A DNA stretch of 64,000 bases from Vibrio galatheae (GTDB lineage: Bacteria; Pseudomonadota; Gammaproteobacteria; Enterobacterales; Vibrionaceae). The stretch spans positions 372,001-436,000 of the forward strand of contig NZ_JXXV01000016.1 of the NCBI RefSeq assembly GCF_000967545.1, written 5' to 3'. A program made the position numbers and the translations under genes. The notes under the pieces were generated by a model. That model was given only the letters and a program-made list of their open reading frames with translations, searched no databases and was not told where the DNA came from. Of this stretch, positions 27,902 through 37,702 are shown in pieces; within the stretch, counting starts at the first letter, position 1, and every line of letters starts with the position of its first letter.

Positions 27902-30441
27902 TTGGCTACCTCCATTTGTCGATCTTTTTTAGTAAACAGTCCGTAAAATACCATTAGAACAGTTGAGCTAATGAACAGTGTGGCACCAAACAAAATAATG
28001 GTGTCTTGGAAACCAAACAAGCTGAGGCATAAGCCCGCGAGTAATGGGCCTGCGATATTACCGATGCGTTCTGTTAGTCGGAAAATGCCGATAGTTTTGC
28101 CTTTATCGATTCCTTCATTGGCGAGCAAATCAATGACCAATGGAATCTGCGGGGATACGCTTATTCCATGTGCGATTCCGATCAGTACCACGATCATGAG
28201 TAGGCCAAAAGTGCCAGGAAGTAAGACGATGTTGAGCAAAGCGAGTGCAGAGAGCAGACCGCCAAAAGCGATGAATTTCATTTTGTTGTCCCAGCGATCG
28301 ACCAGTAGTGCGCTTAGTGGTGAGATAACAATTATCGCGATACCGTAGCTCATCATCACTCGACCTGATACCGCGCTGCTTTCTCCCATGTGCTGCAGAT
28401 AAACTGGGCAGATATAATATAAGAACCCTGTGAGTACCACTTTGGCAGGAATCGCACTGAAGAAAGTGATTAATGAGAAGTACTTATTGCTGAGCAGGAT
28501 CTTAAAATCGTTAAGCTGAACAGGTTTACTCTGAGCGTTAGTGCTGCCATGACTGAAGAAGCTCATTACCAATATTACGCTGACCAATGCAAGAATGGAT
28601 GCGAGCATAAAGGTGACGTTGTAGCCGAGTTTATCCGCTAAAATGCCGCCAATAGCCGCCCCACACAGGGAGCCTGAGAAAAATGAAGATAAAAAGGTCG
28701 ACATTCCTTTGGTACGGTTTTTCGCCGTTGTCGTATCGGTAATATAGCCTTGAGCCGATATAAATACGATGCCATAACCAACCGCAGTATATGCTCGTGC
28801 GATAAGCAACACTTCCAAGCTCTGGCACACGGCTGTAAGGGCTAAACCTGTGCTGGTGATCATGCCACCCACTATCAAGGATTTTTTGCGCCCAACTTTA
28901 TCTGACCAATAGCCAGCAAATGGTAAAGACACCGCCCAGCAGAACATAAATAGTGAGATAGGTAAGCTGGTAACTAAGCTATCTGGTATCCAATCTTGTG
29001 AACGAGGTAAGCTGGCGACGAAACTTGGGAAAAAGGCGAGAGATGCCGCTTCGGCAAATACCAGCATAAACAAGGGTAGACGAATAAAGCGATAATCTTG
29101 GAGGTTATGCACTTGCAACTGTTGCGTTGAATGCTGACGTTGCAAAATGGTATTGATTGCGCTGGTTACTTTACCTAGCTCATCATGCGCAGAAATATGA
29201 GCGAGCCAAAATGACGCGCCGATCTTTGCATCCATAAGCAATTGTTTGATCTGATGCCAAGGTTTAATAATCATGAAATTACACACAAATAGAATAATTT
29301 CGATGACCACTAGGGCAGAGGCGATCAGTACCGTTAACATATCCATCAAGCTATCTTCAATCAGCTTAGGGATAATATTGGTGTCGGTTGTCATCTTTAT
29401 CAGCGTTAGGGACTGTGCATCAATGGCAAGATCGATGCTTGACGAGTGGTCATTGTCCGTAAAGTTTTCAGGGTATTGATACAAAGGCGTATCGGCCTGT
29501 TGCAATGAAATAGACAGTAACTCTTTGTTCTTTCTTATATATTCAGAAAATTCATCTTCTAGACCATACAGCTTATCTAAAGGGACACCTTGATTGAGCA
29601 GTCGATTAATCATTCCACTCAGGGTGTCACCAATGACGGTCGACTTTTGTTCTAATTGTGTCTGGTAGATGGTAGAAAATTTATCTAACGCTTGATACGA
29701 ACTGCCTAGATTAGAGGTTATGGTCAGCACGATGGCCAGTATGATGATCAGCAGCGGAAAGTATCTATCTCTAAAGCGCTGCCAGCTATTCTTTCCTACT
29801 TTAGTGAAAAAGCGTTGGTTGGCGTTTTCTATCAGCTCGTTGTCACTAAGATCAGCTCGCTCTAGCGTGGTTGAGATGTTTTTCAGTTTCACTAGTAGGA
29901 AATCAAGCCCCGAGTATAGGGCAAAGTAGCCAACTACAGACGCAATTAATATCCACAGCGAAGTATCAAATAATTGCTGCTTCAGCAGGTTATGCTTGAT
30001 GCTATCTAAGTAGTCTGTTGAATAATAAAGCTGGAGTGCGCCTTCTTTGACATCAAAGGTATTATGGATATCTGCAATTAGCAGACGCTCATTGTCGGAG
30101 GCTTTACCCGCAGAATACAGTACATCGCCTTTCTCATTGACAACCTGCATTCGGCTAATACCGTCAACAAGTGAAAGGCGTCTTTCAAGTAAAGCCTGAA
30201 TGTTAGAAATTGACGCGAGCGGTAAACCTAAACTGATCGCTTGCTTTATATCTTGATCCGTTTCACTCAGGACAACTTGATAGGTTGAGTCACTTGTTTC
30301 GGTAAGCCTCTTTTCAAAATTTAGGTAGTTAAGTGTGCTGTTCAAACCATTGGAAAACAGTAAGACGGCAAAAATCGCCAACACAAGTTTGACTCGCAAT
30401 GAGAAAAACGTACGACGTGAAGTGATTGGATTAGGGTTCAT
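27898..30441 (-). CDS. Two-sensor MFS fusion protein in the T6SS operon
   Basis: 847 residues from ATG 30441, chosen over TTG 30462 because AAGGAA precedes it. The N-terminal half is like a chemoreceptor: span (about 18-38), periplasmic domain (to about 158), span, cytoplasmic linker, a third span (about 230-250), a second periplasmic domain (about 251-365), a fourth span and a HAMP-like stretch (HDELGKVTSAINTILQ, about 415-440). The C-terminal about 400 residues are a 12-span major facilitator with motif A (GYWSDKVGRKK). No kinase, GGDEF or MCP domain is present: the output seems to be the transporter itself. It is placed between clpV and tagH with two periplasmic binding proteins. Confidence 0.8.
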   Translation of the reverse strand: MNPNPITSRRTFFSLRVKLVLAIFAVLLFSNGLNSTLNYLNFEKRLTETSDSTYQVVLSETDQDIKQAISLGLPLASISNIQALLERRLSLVDGISRMQVVNEKGDVLYSAGKASDNERLLIADIHNTFDVKEGALQLYYSTDYLDSIKHNLLKQQLFDTSLWILIASVVGYFALYSGLDFLLVKLKNISTTLERADLSDNELIENANQRFFTKVGKNSWQRFRDRYFPLLIIILAIVLTITSNLGSSYQALDKFSTIYQTQLEQKSTVIGDTLSGMINRLLNQGVPLDKLYGLEDEFSEYIRKNKELLSISLQQADTPLYQYPENFTDNDHSSSIDLAIDAQSLTLIKMTTDTNIIPKLIEDSLMDMLTVLIASALVVIEIILFVCNFMIIKPWHQIKQLLMDAKIGASFWLAHISAHDELGKVTSAINTILQRQHSTQQLQVHNLQDYRFIRLPLFMLVFAEAASLAFFPSFVASLPRSQDWIPDSLVTSLPISLFMFCWAVSLPFAGYWSDKVGRKKSLIVGGMITSTGLALTAVCQSLEVLLIARAYTAVGYGIVFISAQGYITDTTTAKNRTKGMSTFLSSFFSGSLCGAAIGGILADKLGYNVTFMLASILALVSVILVMSFFSHGSTNAQSKPVQLNDFKILLSNKYFSLITFFSAIPAKVVLTGFLYYICPVYLQHMGESSAVSGRVMMSYGIAIIVISPLSALLVDRWDNKMKFIAFGGLLSALALLNIVLLPGTFGLLMIVVLIGIAHGISVSPQIPLVIDLLANEGIDKGKTIGIFRLTERIGNIAGPLLAGLCLSLFGFQDTIILFGATLFISSTVLMVFYGLFTKKDRQMEVAK

Positions 30442-30469
30442 ACTTACTGCTTTCCTTGGCAATAACGAC

Positions 30470-33082
30470 TTATTGGATTGTTAACTCAAAGCCGCTTGGA
30501 TCCGTCGCAGCGACAACCGAAACCTGTGTGATCGGTTGCTGTTGGCTTAAACGACTAATGCACTCTTCAGCAAGCTTAGGCATTAGAGAACGGTTGATGA
30601 TTTGCTCGACAGCACGACCTCCGGTCGTTGGGTCGGTATTTTTATTGACCACGAAATCAACAAAACCTTGGTCCCAAGTGAAGCTGGCTTGGTACTGTTC
30701 AGCCAGTTTCTTTTTAATTCGATTGAGTGAGATCTCAGTAATTTTAGCGAGCTCGCCATCATTCAATGGGTAGTAAGGCACAATTGTGGTTCGTCCCAAA
30801 AATGCTGGCTTGAAGTAATGCTGCAGGTCTGGGCGGATACTCTCCAAAAGCTCTTCGTTGGTCATACGTTGTTCACGATCTTCACAAGCATCACAAATCG
30901 CTTGATCAGCGGCGTTTGACGTCATGATGATAATGGTATTTTTAAAGTCTACGGTACGACCTTCACTATCTTTGATATGGCCTTTGTCAAAGATTTGATA
31001 GAACAGATCGTGCACGCCTGGGTGCGCCTTTTCCATCTCGTCTAATAACAGCACAGAATAGGGGTTGCGACGGATTGCTTCTGTCAACACACCGCCTTCG
31101 CCAAACCCTACGTATCCCGCTGGCGAACCAAGTAGCATAGAGATCTTATGCTCTTCTTTAAATTCGGTCATGTTAATGACGGTGAGATCATTGCTTCCAC
31201 CGTATAGCTGCTCTGCGAGCGCCATAGCCGTTTCAGTCTTACCAACACCACTCGGTCCACACATGAGAAAGACGCCGATCGGTTTGCGGCTGTCGGTTAA
31301 TCCTGCGCGAGAAATACGGATCGCTTTTGCCAGCTCTTGCTTGGCAACGTCTTGACCGATTACGCGTTTATCGAGTTCTTCTTCTAACGAGAGCAGGCGG
31401 ACGATTTCATCACTCATCATGTTGCCGACTGGGATTCCCGTCCAGTTAGCGATGATCTGTGCAATGGTGTTGTCATCGACCATGGCATTCACCAGTGGGT
31501 GATCCCCCTGTAATGCATGCAACTGATCTAGAGTCTCATTAAGTGCTTTTTGTTTGCTCAAGTCTTGGCTAGCTGGACCTTCCGCATTGCTGATCTCTTC
31601 TTGCAATGATTTGATTTGATCGACCAACTCAATTTCTTTCTGCCAACGTACGTTAAGAGATTCCAGCTCGACTTCATTGGCGCGAATTTCATCGGTTATT
31701 TGCTTGATTTCATCTTCCGCAATACCAAACAGGGCATTTTCTTTTTCAAGCGCCGCTTTCTCGTTGTTTTGGTAGCGTATGGTCTGTTCTAACGATTCGA
31801 TGATCTCTGGCTTAGCGCCTTGCGTAAGTGCGATTCTCGCACTGGCGGTATCAAGTAAGCTGATCGCCTTATCAGGAAGTTGGCGACTTGGTAGGTAACG
31901 AATGGATAAATTCACAGCGGCATCAATAGCCGTTTCGGCAATAAAGGCACCGTGGTGTTTTTGCAATGAAGCGGCAACGCCACGCAACATCTGCTTAGCA
32001 TCTTCTGCGTTTGGTTCTTCGATTGACACAACTTGGAAACGGCGTGTGAGCGCTGGGTCTTTTTCGAAATATTTTTTGTACTCTGCCCATGTTGTTGCTG
32101 CGATTGTTTTGAACTCACCACGCGCTAAGGCAGGTTTTAGCAGGTTTGCAGCATCATTTTGACCAGCCGCACCGCCAGCACCGATAAGGGTGTGCGCCTC
32201 ATCAATAAATACGATGATCGGCACTTCGCTATTTTTTACTTCGTTGATGACATCTTTTAAGCGGTTCTCAAACTCACCTTTAACACTGGCGCCAGCTTGC
32301 AGTAAGCCCAGATCCAACGAGTGAATTTGTACGCCTTGAAGTGCACCAGGTACTTCATCGGCTGCAATTCTAAGTGCAAGACCTTCGACAACGGCTGTTT
32401 TACCGACACCTGGTTCACCAACCATAATCGGGTTGTTCTGACGTTTTCTACACAGAATATCTATCGCTTTGCGTACTTCCGCATTTCGCCCTGAAATAGG
32501 GTCAATTTTACCGTCAAGTGCTTGCTGAGTTAGGTTGATCGTGTATTTACTTAAAGCATCATTAGCGGTTGGCTGACCTGACGCAATACCACCTTCCACA
32601 GACGATGTTTTGTTACGCGCAACGGCGGTTTTGTTGATCAAACCTTGCAAAGATTCGAGAGATACGGATTGCAAGCTTTCAAGCTGTAGCGTGTTCACTC
32701 CGAGTACGTTTTGCTGCAATAGCGCTTGTACTAAATGTAAGCTTATCACTTCGCCGTGACCAAAATTGACAGAGGCAATCATCCACGCATCTTTGATTAG
32801 TTCCGTAAGTCCGTGACTTAACGTTGGCTGACCTTCATTGCCTTTGGGCAGGCGGGCAATCTTGGACGACAATTCATTGACAAGGTTTTCTTGAGATAAT
32901 TTTTGTGTCTGGATTAGGTTGCTCAAGTTCGCATCTTGCTGAGAAATTAGCTGCAATAGCCAGTGCTCAATCTCGATTGAAGGAACGCCTTGATTCATGG
33001 CAGCGCCTGCAGAGACTTCAAGCGCTTGTTTAAGCTCAGAAGACAGCTTGGCGACTAAATTGGTCAGTGTTACTTGTGTCAT
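30470..33082 (-). CDS. clpV: T6SS sheath-disassembly ATPase ClpV (TssH)
   Basis: 870 residues, a class I Clp/Hsp100 ATPase. N-domain (about 1-150), first AAA module with GEPGVGKTAVVEG and IVFIDEAHTLIGAGG, a middle coiled coil (about 405-520) and second AAA module with CGPSGVGKTETA and VLLLDEMEKAH. It recycles contracted TssB/TssC sheaths. The AAA order and T6SS context distinguish it from ClpB. Followed after 28 bases by the sensor-MFS gene. Confidence 0.96.
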   Translation of the reverse strand: MTQVTLTNLVAKLSSELKQALEVSAGAAMNQGVPSIEIEHWLLQLISQQDANLSNLIQTQKLSQENLVNELSSKIARLPKGNEGQPTLSHGLTELIKDAWMIASVNFGHGEVISLHLVQALLQQNVLGVNTLQLESLQSVSLESLQGLINKTAVARNKTSSVEGGIASGQPTANDALSKYTINLTQQALDGKIDPISGRNAEVRKAIDILCRKRQNNPIMVGEPGVGKTAVVEGLALRIAADEVPGALQGVQIHSLDLGLLQAGASVKGEFENRLKDVINEVKNSEVPIIVFIDEAHTLIGAGGAAGQNDAANLLKPALARGEFKTIAATTWAEYKKYFEKDPALTRRFQVVSIEEPNAEDAKQMLRGVAASLQKHHGAFIAETAIDAAVNLSIRYLPSRQLPDKAISLLDTASARIALTQGAKPEIIESLEQTIRYQNNEKAALEKENALFGIAEDEIKQITDEIRANEVELESLNVRWQKEIELVDQIKSLQEEISNAEGPASQDLSKQKALNETLDQLHALQGDHPLVNAMVDDNTIAQIIANWTGIPVGNMMSDEIVRLLSLEEELDKRVIGQDVAKQELAKAIRISRAGLTDSRKPIGVFLMCGPSGVGKTETAMALAEQLYGGSNDLTVINMTEFKEEHKISMLLGSPAGYVGFGEGGVLTEAIRRNPYSVLLLDEMEKAHPGVHDLFYQIFDKGHIKDSEGRTVDFKNTIIIMTSNAADQAICDACEDREQRMTNEELLESIRPDLQHYFKPAFLGRTTIVPYYPLNDGELAKITEISLNRIKKKLAEQYQASFTWDQGFVDFVVNKNTDPTTGGRAVEQIINRSLMPKLAEECISRLSQQQPITQVSVVAATDPSGFELTIQ

Positions 33083-33138
33083 ACATTTTTCCTTGTATTT
33101 CGAAGCATCAAAACAACGAAGCTACGTATTATTTCCCA

Positions 33139-34068
33139 TTATTTGAGCAAGATACTTATCATTTTGTGCGGCTTTCGCTCTGGAGCAAGGCAGTCGACTT
33201 CTCCGAGTTTGGCGGCACGAGATTTATTGCTGGAAAGGGTTGGGCGAGATAAGTACTCGCGCTTAACTTTAAGGTAAATAGAAACGGGCGTGTGATCACG
33301 CAGGTAGTGCTGAATAAGTTCGCGCATGCTGCGCGCTAACATTCGATCGCTTTGGATGTCGAGCAGATCTTGTTCATTTGCTGGCTTTATGGACACAACA
33401 ATATGGCTAAAGTGGATCATGCACGTTTTGCCGAGTAAAAATCCTTGACCAATGCGGCTGTTAAAATTGCGCTTGGCGCCGAGCTTGGTTAAGGAGTCCA
33501 TCGGCAGTTGGCGACGCTCTTGTTGTTTGGTTGACACTTCAATGTCGAACGGGAAGTAGTCATTTAATATCTGCTGTAGGCTGGCTAAGTTGCGACTGTT
33601 TTGACTCAACAGAAAAGAATATTGGAAAAAATTCTTGTGTCGCTCTTCTAGTGCCGCAATGTTGTTCAGCAGGCTTGTTTTGTCTGGGTGAAGTTCATTT
33701 TGCACGATTAGCCATGGGGCGACTTCTAGTTGTGCGACAAGCTCGAAATAGCGCTGATTAAACACATCTAAAAAATCTTTGAGTGCATGGTCATCGTCAT
33801 GCAACGCTGCAAGAAGTTCTTCATAAATGTAGAACGGAATGACTCCCTTTACGCCGGAGAGCGCTTGTTTGGCCAATCGCAGCTTAGCGTTATTATTTTT
33901 GAGCGAGAAATACTGCACTTCACTCGCGTCTCCGGTCGGCATGACCTCCGCTTTAAGGACCAGCCGAATACGTTCAGGAGAGGAGGCCACAAAATGTGAA
34001 AGCATACGAATCGCTTGAGCGAAATCATACTTCTGTGCATTGTGGGTTAGGTCGTGTACGACATTCAT
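33139..34068 (-). CDS. tssG: T6SS baseplate protein TssG
   Basis: 309 residues, usual TssG length. The N-terminus with FAQAIRMLSHF and the phrase GVIPFYIYEELLAALHDDDHALKDFLDVF matches the family (the HDDDHALKDFLD box is conserved). It forms the TssF2-TssG wedge heart of the baseplate. Sixteen bases separate it from tssF. Confidence 0.94.
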   Translation of the reverse strand: MNVVHDLTHNAQKYDFAQAIRMLSHFVASSPERIRLVLKAEVMPTGDASEVQYFSLKNNNAKLRLAKQALSGVKGVIPFYIYEELLAALHDDDHALKDFLDVFNQRYFELVAQLEVAPWLIVQNELHPDKTSLLNNIAALEERHKNFFQYSFLLSQNSRNLASLQQILNDYFPFDIEVSTKQQERRQLPMDSLTKLGAKRNFNSRIGQGFLLGKTCMIHFSHIVVSIKPANEQDLLDIQSDRMLARSMRELIQHYLRDHTPVSIYLKVKREYLSRPTLSSNKSRAAKLGEVDCLAPERKPHKMISILLK

Positions 34069-34084
34069 TTGTTAATTCCTAACC

Positions 34085-35836
34085 CTAAAGAGCGCTCTGG
34101 CTACCGTGCATTTTTGGATAACGTTTTGCATAGCCGTCGCGGCCGTAGACCTTAATTGACAGCTGAATATAGCGATCGAAGCTACAGAATTGCTGGAAAA
34201 AACGATTGAGTACATCGCTGAAAGCTAAGAATCCGCTTGTGGTATCGAGCGTAATTTCGATTTCTGTGCCCGGTGAAAAGACATTTTGACCTAGAATTCG
34301 CAACGCAGAGACTTGCGAACGTAAACTTACGTTTCTAATCGCTTGGATTTCGTCCGATGAAATCTGACTCCGACTACACAAACGAAGCATTCTCTTTAAC
34401 GCTTCTTCCGGCTGTTCCGCATGCAGTAAAGAGACAAAATTAGCATTGAGCAAGGCGATAAACTGCCAGTGTAAGTGTGGATCTTTCTCACGAGAAATCG
34501 GCGCTGATGGCGGATAAATTGCGCTAAATGCACCGGGTAAATCAATGCTCTCTAAACACTCAAACTCGCCTTGAATCGCACAAGCACGTTTGCCGTTGGT
34601 ACACAGTAAGCGAGTGCCATAAAGCTTGTTAAATTCAAGGTCTTGTTGGTTGTTTAAGCTAATAGCAAGCAGAAATTCATTGTCGCTACCACGCAGAGAT
34701 TGCCAGTGGTCAGCGCTTGAATTGGAACGATATGTGTCTCTAAATAAAGGGGTGAGTGCTCTTTCACCCATTGACGTGATTTCAAACACCTCTTGAACTT
34801 CGACAATTTCTACATCGCTACCGTTGTGTGCATCTGCATTGACAGGCAATGTTAAGCTACGCTGATCGTATGTGGTAGGCTCGCCTGTTTGCTCGAACAA
34901 ATTAATTGCAGGAACAATATTCAACTTAAAGACGTGATTGTCGAACAAACGCATAAATTCAGTCGGTAAACTGTGCATAAATAAATTTAGCACTATGTTC
35001 GATGTGTCAAATTGCTTAATGGCGTTGCCAAACTCTTTTAAGCGGAAGAACTGACGTTTTTCTTTAAAGAAGAAAAATTCGCTAAGCATTTGATAGCCAG
35101 CGAATTGATTGCCTTTTTGAGGCAGAAATTGAAACTGACTATCACTGATACGGCTTTTTAAACGTTCAGGGTCGAGAACGACGTGCTTTTCGCATTTGCT
35201 ATCAGAGATGGAAATGGCTTGTGTTTCCGCCAATAACAACTCCACTAAAGAGTCTGCATTGTTTTCAAAACCTTGAACAAAAAAATCTAAGTCTTCGCAA
35301 TCAACGGATGAAAAGAATACCGCTGGATCATTGGTTGAAAACTGCAGTTGAATAACCGCTGTCGTTTGCTCAGTTCCAGATGGCCGATTAAATTTAAATG
35401 GTGCGCTGGATGCTGAGGTATCGACGAGTTGGAACGAGGTCGTTTTCAGCTCATCAACGGTTGTAAAAGTACAACTATGGCCCTGTGCATTGGCAGAAAA
35501 TTGAGAGCCTTTGGGCAAGATCACTGATTCGGAGAGATCGGCGCTGTCCTCTAATTGAAGATAGGCGACACTTGGAACAGTTTGGATGTAGCTAGGGTAT
35601 AGAACGCCAAGTAAACCTTCGATGACTTCTGGCAACTGATCGGATAGTTTTTTCTCAACGGTTGCATTAAGTAAAGCTACCCCATCTAGCAAGCGAGTAA
35701 GGCTAGGGTCTTCAATTTGTCCCTGATGAATATTAAGGCGTTCAGCGTGAGTTGAGTGTTGATGACCAAACTGGCCCAGTGCACGTCTGACAAGTGTTAA
35801 TTCTTGTTCGAAATACCTTAATAACGGATCACTCAT
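34085..35836 (-). CDS. tssF: T6SS baseplate protein TssF
   Basis: 583 residues, typical length. The N-terminal DPLLRYFEQELTLVRRALGQF, the box DPSLTRLLDGVALLNA and the later GVLYPSYIQTVPS are family signatures. It is the main wedge subunit of the T6SS baseplate. It overlaps tssE by eight bases at its 5' end, consistent with translational coupling. Confidence 0.95.
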   Translation of the reverse strand: MSDPLLRYFEQELTLVRRALGQFGHQHSTHAERLNIHQGQIEDPSLTRLLDGVALLNATVEKKLSDQLPEVIEGLLGVLYPSYIQTVPSVAYLQLEDSADLSESVILPKGSQFSANAQGHSCTFTTVDELKTTSFQLVDTSASSAPFKFNRPSGTEQTTAVIQLQFSTNDPAVFFSSVDCEDLDFFVQGFENNADSLVELLLAETQAISISDSKCEKHVVLDPERLKSRISDSQFQFLPQKGNQFAGYQMLSEFFFFKEKRQFFRLKEFGNAIKQFDTSNIVLNLFMHSLPTEFMRLFDNHVFKLNIVPAINLFEQTGEPTTYDQRSLTLPVNADAHNGSDVEIVEVQEVFEITSMGERALTPLFRDTYRSNSSADHWQSLRGSDNEFLLAISLNNQQDLEFNKLYGTRLLCTNGKRACAIQGEFECLESIDLPGAFSAIYPPSAPISREKDPHLHWQFIALLNANFVSLLHAEQPEEALKRMLRLCSRSQISSDEIQAIRNVSLRSQVSALRILGQNVFSPGTEIEITLDTTSGFLAFSDVLNRFFQQFCSFDRYIQLSIKVYGRDGYAKRYPKMHGSQSAL

Positions 35837-36254
35837 AACTATCCTCCGTCATTACGGTCTTAAGATCGTTTAATGAAATTTTGGAGTCAAATACCAACTC
35901 GGTTTCTCCTTGAGCGGTCTTGGCTTTGGCAATAATGTTAAAGGCAATGGCATTTTCGTTATCCTTGCGCTCAGCCAGTTCAACCATAATGTTGCTCAGT
36001 CTTGGCTCAAAGTATCTGATGTAGTTTTCGATACGCAGCGTCAACTGAGCTTGGTCCAAGTTCGCACTTAACAGTTGTACATCTTCGATACCAAAGCGAA
36101 AATTTGAGCGTTGGAGTTCAATGAATCTATCATCGATCTCAAGTAGAGACGCCTCCGACTCAAGTAGCTTGGTTAAGTTGTATTTGATGTCTTCAATATC
36201 GTCATTAGGGCCAGATAATTCGTGAGGCTGTACGAAGGTTTTCCAGAAACTCAT
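35829..36254 (-). CDS. tssE: T6SS baseplate protein TssE (gp25-like)
   Basis: 141 residues, the size of gp25-like wedge proteins. Features include KYNLTKLLESEASLLEID, FGIEDVQLLSANLDQAQLT and an acidic C-terminus with the strand NAIAFNIIAKAKT. TssE starts sheath polymerisation at the baseplate. Its start overlaps the stop of the second tssC by one base. Confidence 0.88.
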   Translation of the reverse strand: MSFWKTFVQPHELSGPNDDIEDIKYNLTKLLESEASLLEIDDRFIELQRSNFRFGIEDVQLLSANLDQAQLTLRIENYIRYFEPRLSNIMVELAERKDNENAIAFNIIAKAKTAQGETELVFDSKISLNDLKTVMTEDSYE

Positions 36255-37651
36255 TACGCCACCTCATCCAATTCTGTCGTCAATACGACTTCACCCGTAA
36301 AGTGGTCATACTGGTACTGAGGAACAATGCGTAGCGTGCAAGAGAAACTTCCCTTGTGGTGGGGTGACTCCAACACACTGATTTTGGCGAAACTGAGTGG
36401 AAATTTTGACAGCGTTTCTTCGTTCGCAAATGATACGTTGCTGGAAAACTTTTCTATCCAATGAGTTAGAAACAGTTCACATTCAGCGGCAGTGTTAAAG
36501 CTACCAATCATTTCACGGACTTGGACTTTCAAGTAGTGAGCAATACGGCAGGACATCAGACTTGTTTGTATTTGGGTCAACACTTTTTCATTGTCAGTCT
36601 GGACCGAATTCTGCCAAATGGAGTTGTTGCCATTAAAATAATATTTATCGCTGAGCGCGCTTTTGCTTAGCGGTATAAAGCCGCTTTGCGCGTAGAAGGT
36701 TGAAATCTGTCCGAACAGGACAACATCTGTTTCTGGCGCTGAGAGAAACTGGCTTTCATGATTTTCAATATTGACCAGCGCACCTTGGGCTTTGTCATTC
36801 CAGCGGGATTTTAAAAAACCAAACCAATTGACCCTGTGATGTTCCCTCATGATGGTCGATGCAAAAGCAAAGGCAGCGTTACCCCATAGCCCTTTTCCAG
36901 ATTCATTGTAAATGAAACCCATTTTGGCGTTTTTATAACGATTGCGCATATGAATAGAAGGCATTACTAAGCCAATAAACTTAGATGACGATTTTTGTCG
37001 TAGAGTTTGCCAAGGCTTAAAATCGACGCCGTTGAGAATTTTTTCTATCCGTTTAGTGTCAGATAGCCAGTCTGCGTTTGATTGAACAAAAAAGTGTTCG
37101 TCTGGAGAAAATAGCATAGGGCATAAGGTCAACTCTCCAAGCTTGCTTAACAGCTCTAGAGTGAAAAGATCGTCGTAATCAGCGTCAAAATCCATATCAA
37201 GGGAGATTTTGTGCGTGAATACAATCGTGCCGAAAGGGTGCCCGCCCAGTGTGTTTAACTCTTTGTTGCCAATTTTATTGTAGAGCTCTGAACCTTTTAT
37301 GGTATACGCCTGATTGACATCGTTCGATATCTCAGACCAATCCATATTGAGTAACTTGAGTTTGGTACGTTGGCGGCTGACTGGCAGCTTGGCTAGCCCT
37401 TCTAAACCTAGCCAACTACTGTGGAGGGTTTCGAACTCTTTATGATGAATAATTTCATCGACTTGTTGCGATATTTTCTCATCTAACTCACTGATTATTC
37501 GAGTAATAAACGCAACCAGCGTGCCTTTATTAGTCAGCGCTTGAGGGGATATCTCAGACAGCAGAGAAAGCGACTCTTGCAAAAAATCGTTGTCTTTATT
37601 GTCTAGTTCGGAAAACTTTCGTTGCCATTGTGAATCGAAATGCAAATTCAT
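36254..37651 (-). CDS. Second TssC-like sheath protein
   Basis: 465 residues, clearly a TssC/VipB homologue but diverged from the canonical copy directly upstream (37703-39181). Shared elements: SWLGLEGLAKLP (compare SWRGLQKLV), TLGGHPFGTIV (compare TAGGEPYGTFI), the AHYLKV box and the C-terminal FSCTLRIVPQYQ strand. Several T6SS loci carry such a second tssC; its function may be in baseplate/sheath initiation or as a minor sheath subunit. It follows tssC by 51 bases and is joined to tssE. No accompanying second tssB exists, so it must work with the same TssB or alone. Confidence 0.85.
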   Translation of the reverse strand: MNLHFDSQWQRKFSELDNKDNDFLQESLSLLSEISPQALTNKGTLVAFITRIISELDEKISQQVDEIIHHKEFETLHSSWLGLEGLAKLPVSRQRTKLKLLNMDWSEISNDVNQAYTIKGSELYNKIGNKELNTLGGHPFGTIVFTHKISLDMDFDADYDDLFTLELLSKLGELTLCPMLFSPDEHFFVQSNADWLSDTKRIEKILNGVDFKPWQTLRQKSSSKFIGLVMPSIHMRNRYKNAKMGFIYNESGKGLWGNAAFAFASTIMREHHRVNWFGFLKSRWNDKAQGALVNIENHESQFLSAPETDVVLFGQISTFYAQSGFIPLSKSALSDKYYFNGNNSIWQNSVQTDNEKVLTQIQTSLMSCRIAHYLKVQVREMIGSFNTAAECELFLTHWIEKFSSNVSFANEETLSKFPLSFAKISVLESPHHKGSFSCTLRIVPQYQYDHFTGEVVLTTELDEVA

Positions 37652-37702
37652 AATGTCCTGCGATAGAGAAAATAGGCCGGACGTATCCGGCCACTATTAT
37701 AG

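Noticed and set aside
27898-30441. Idea that the sensor-MFS protein is a two-component kinase
   Set aside because: No H-box, HATPase or receiver motifs anywhere; the C-terminal half is clearly a 12-span transporter.
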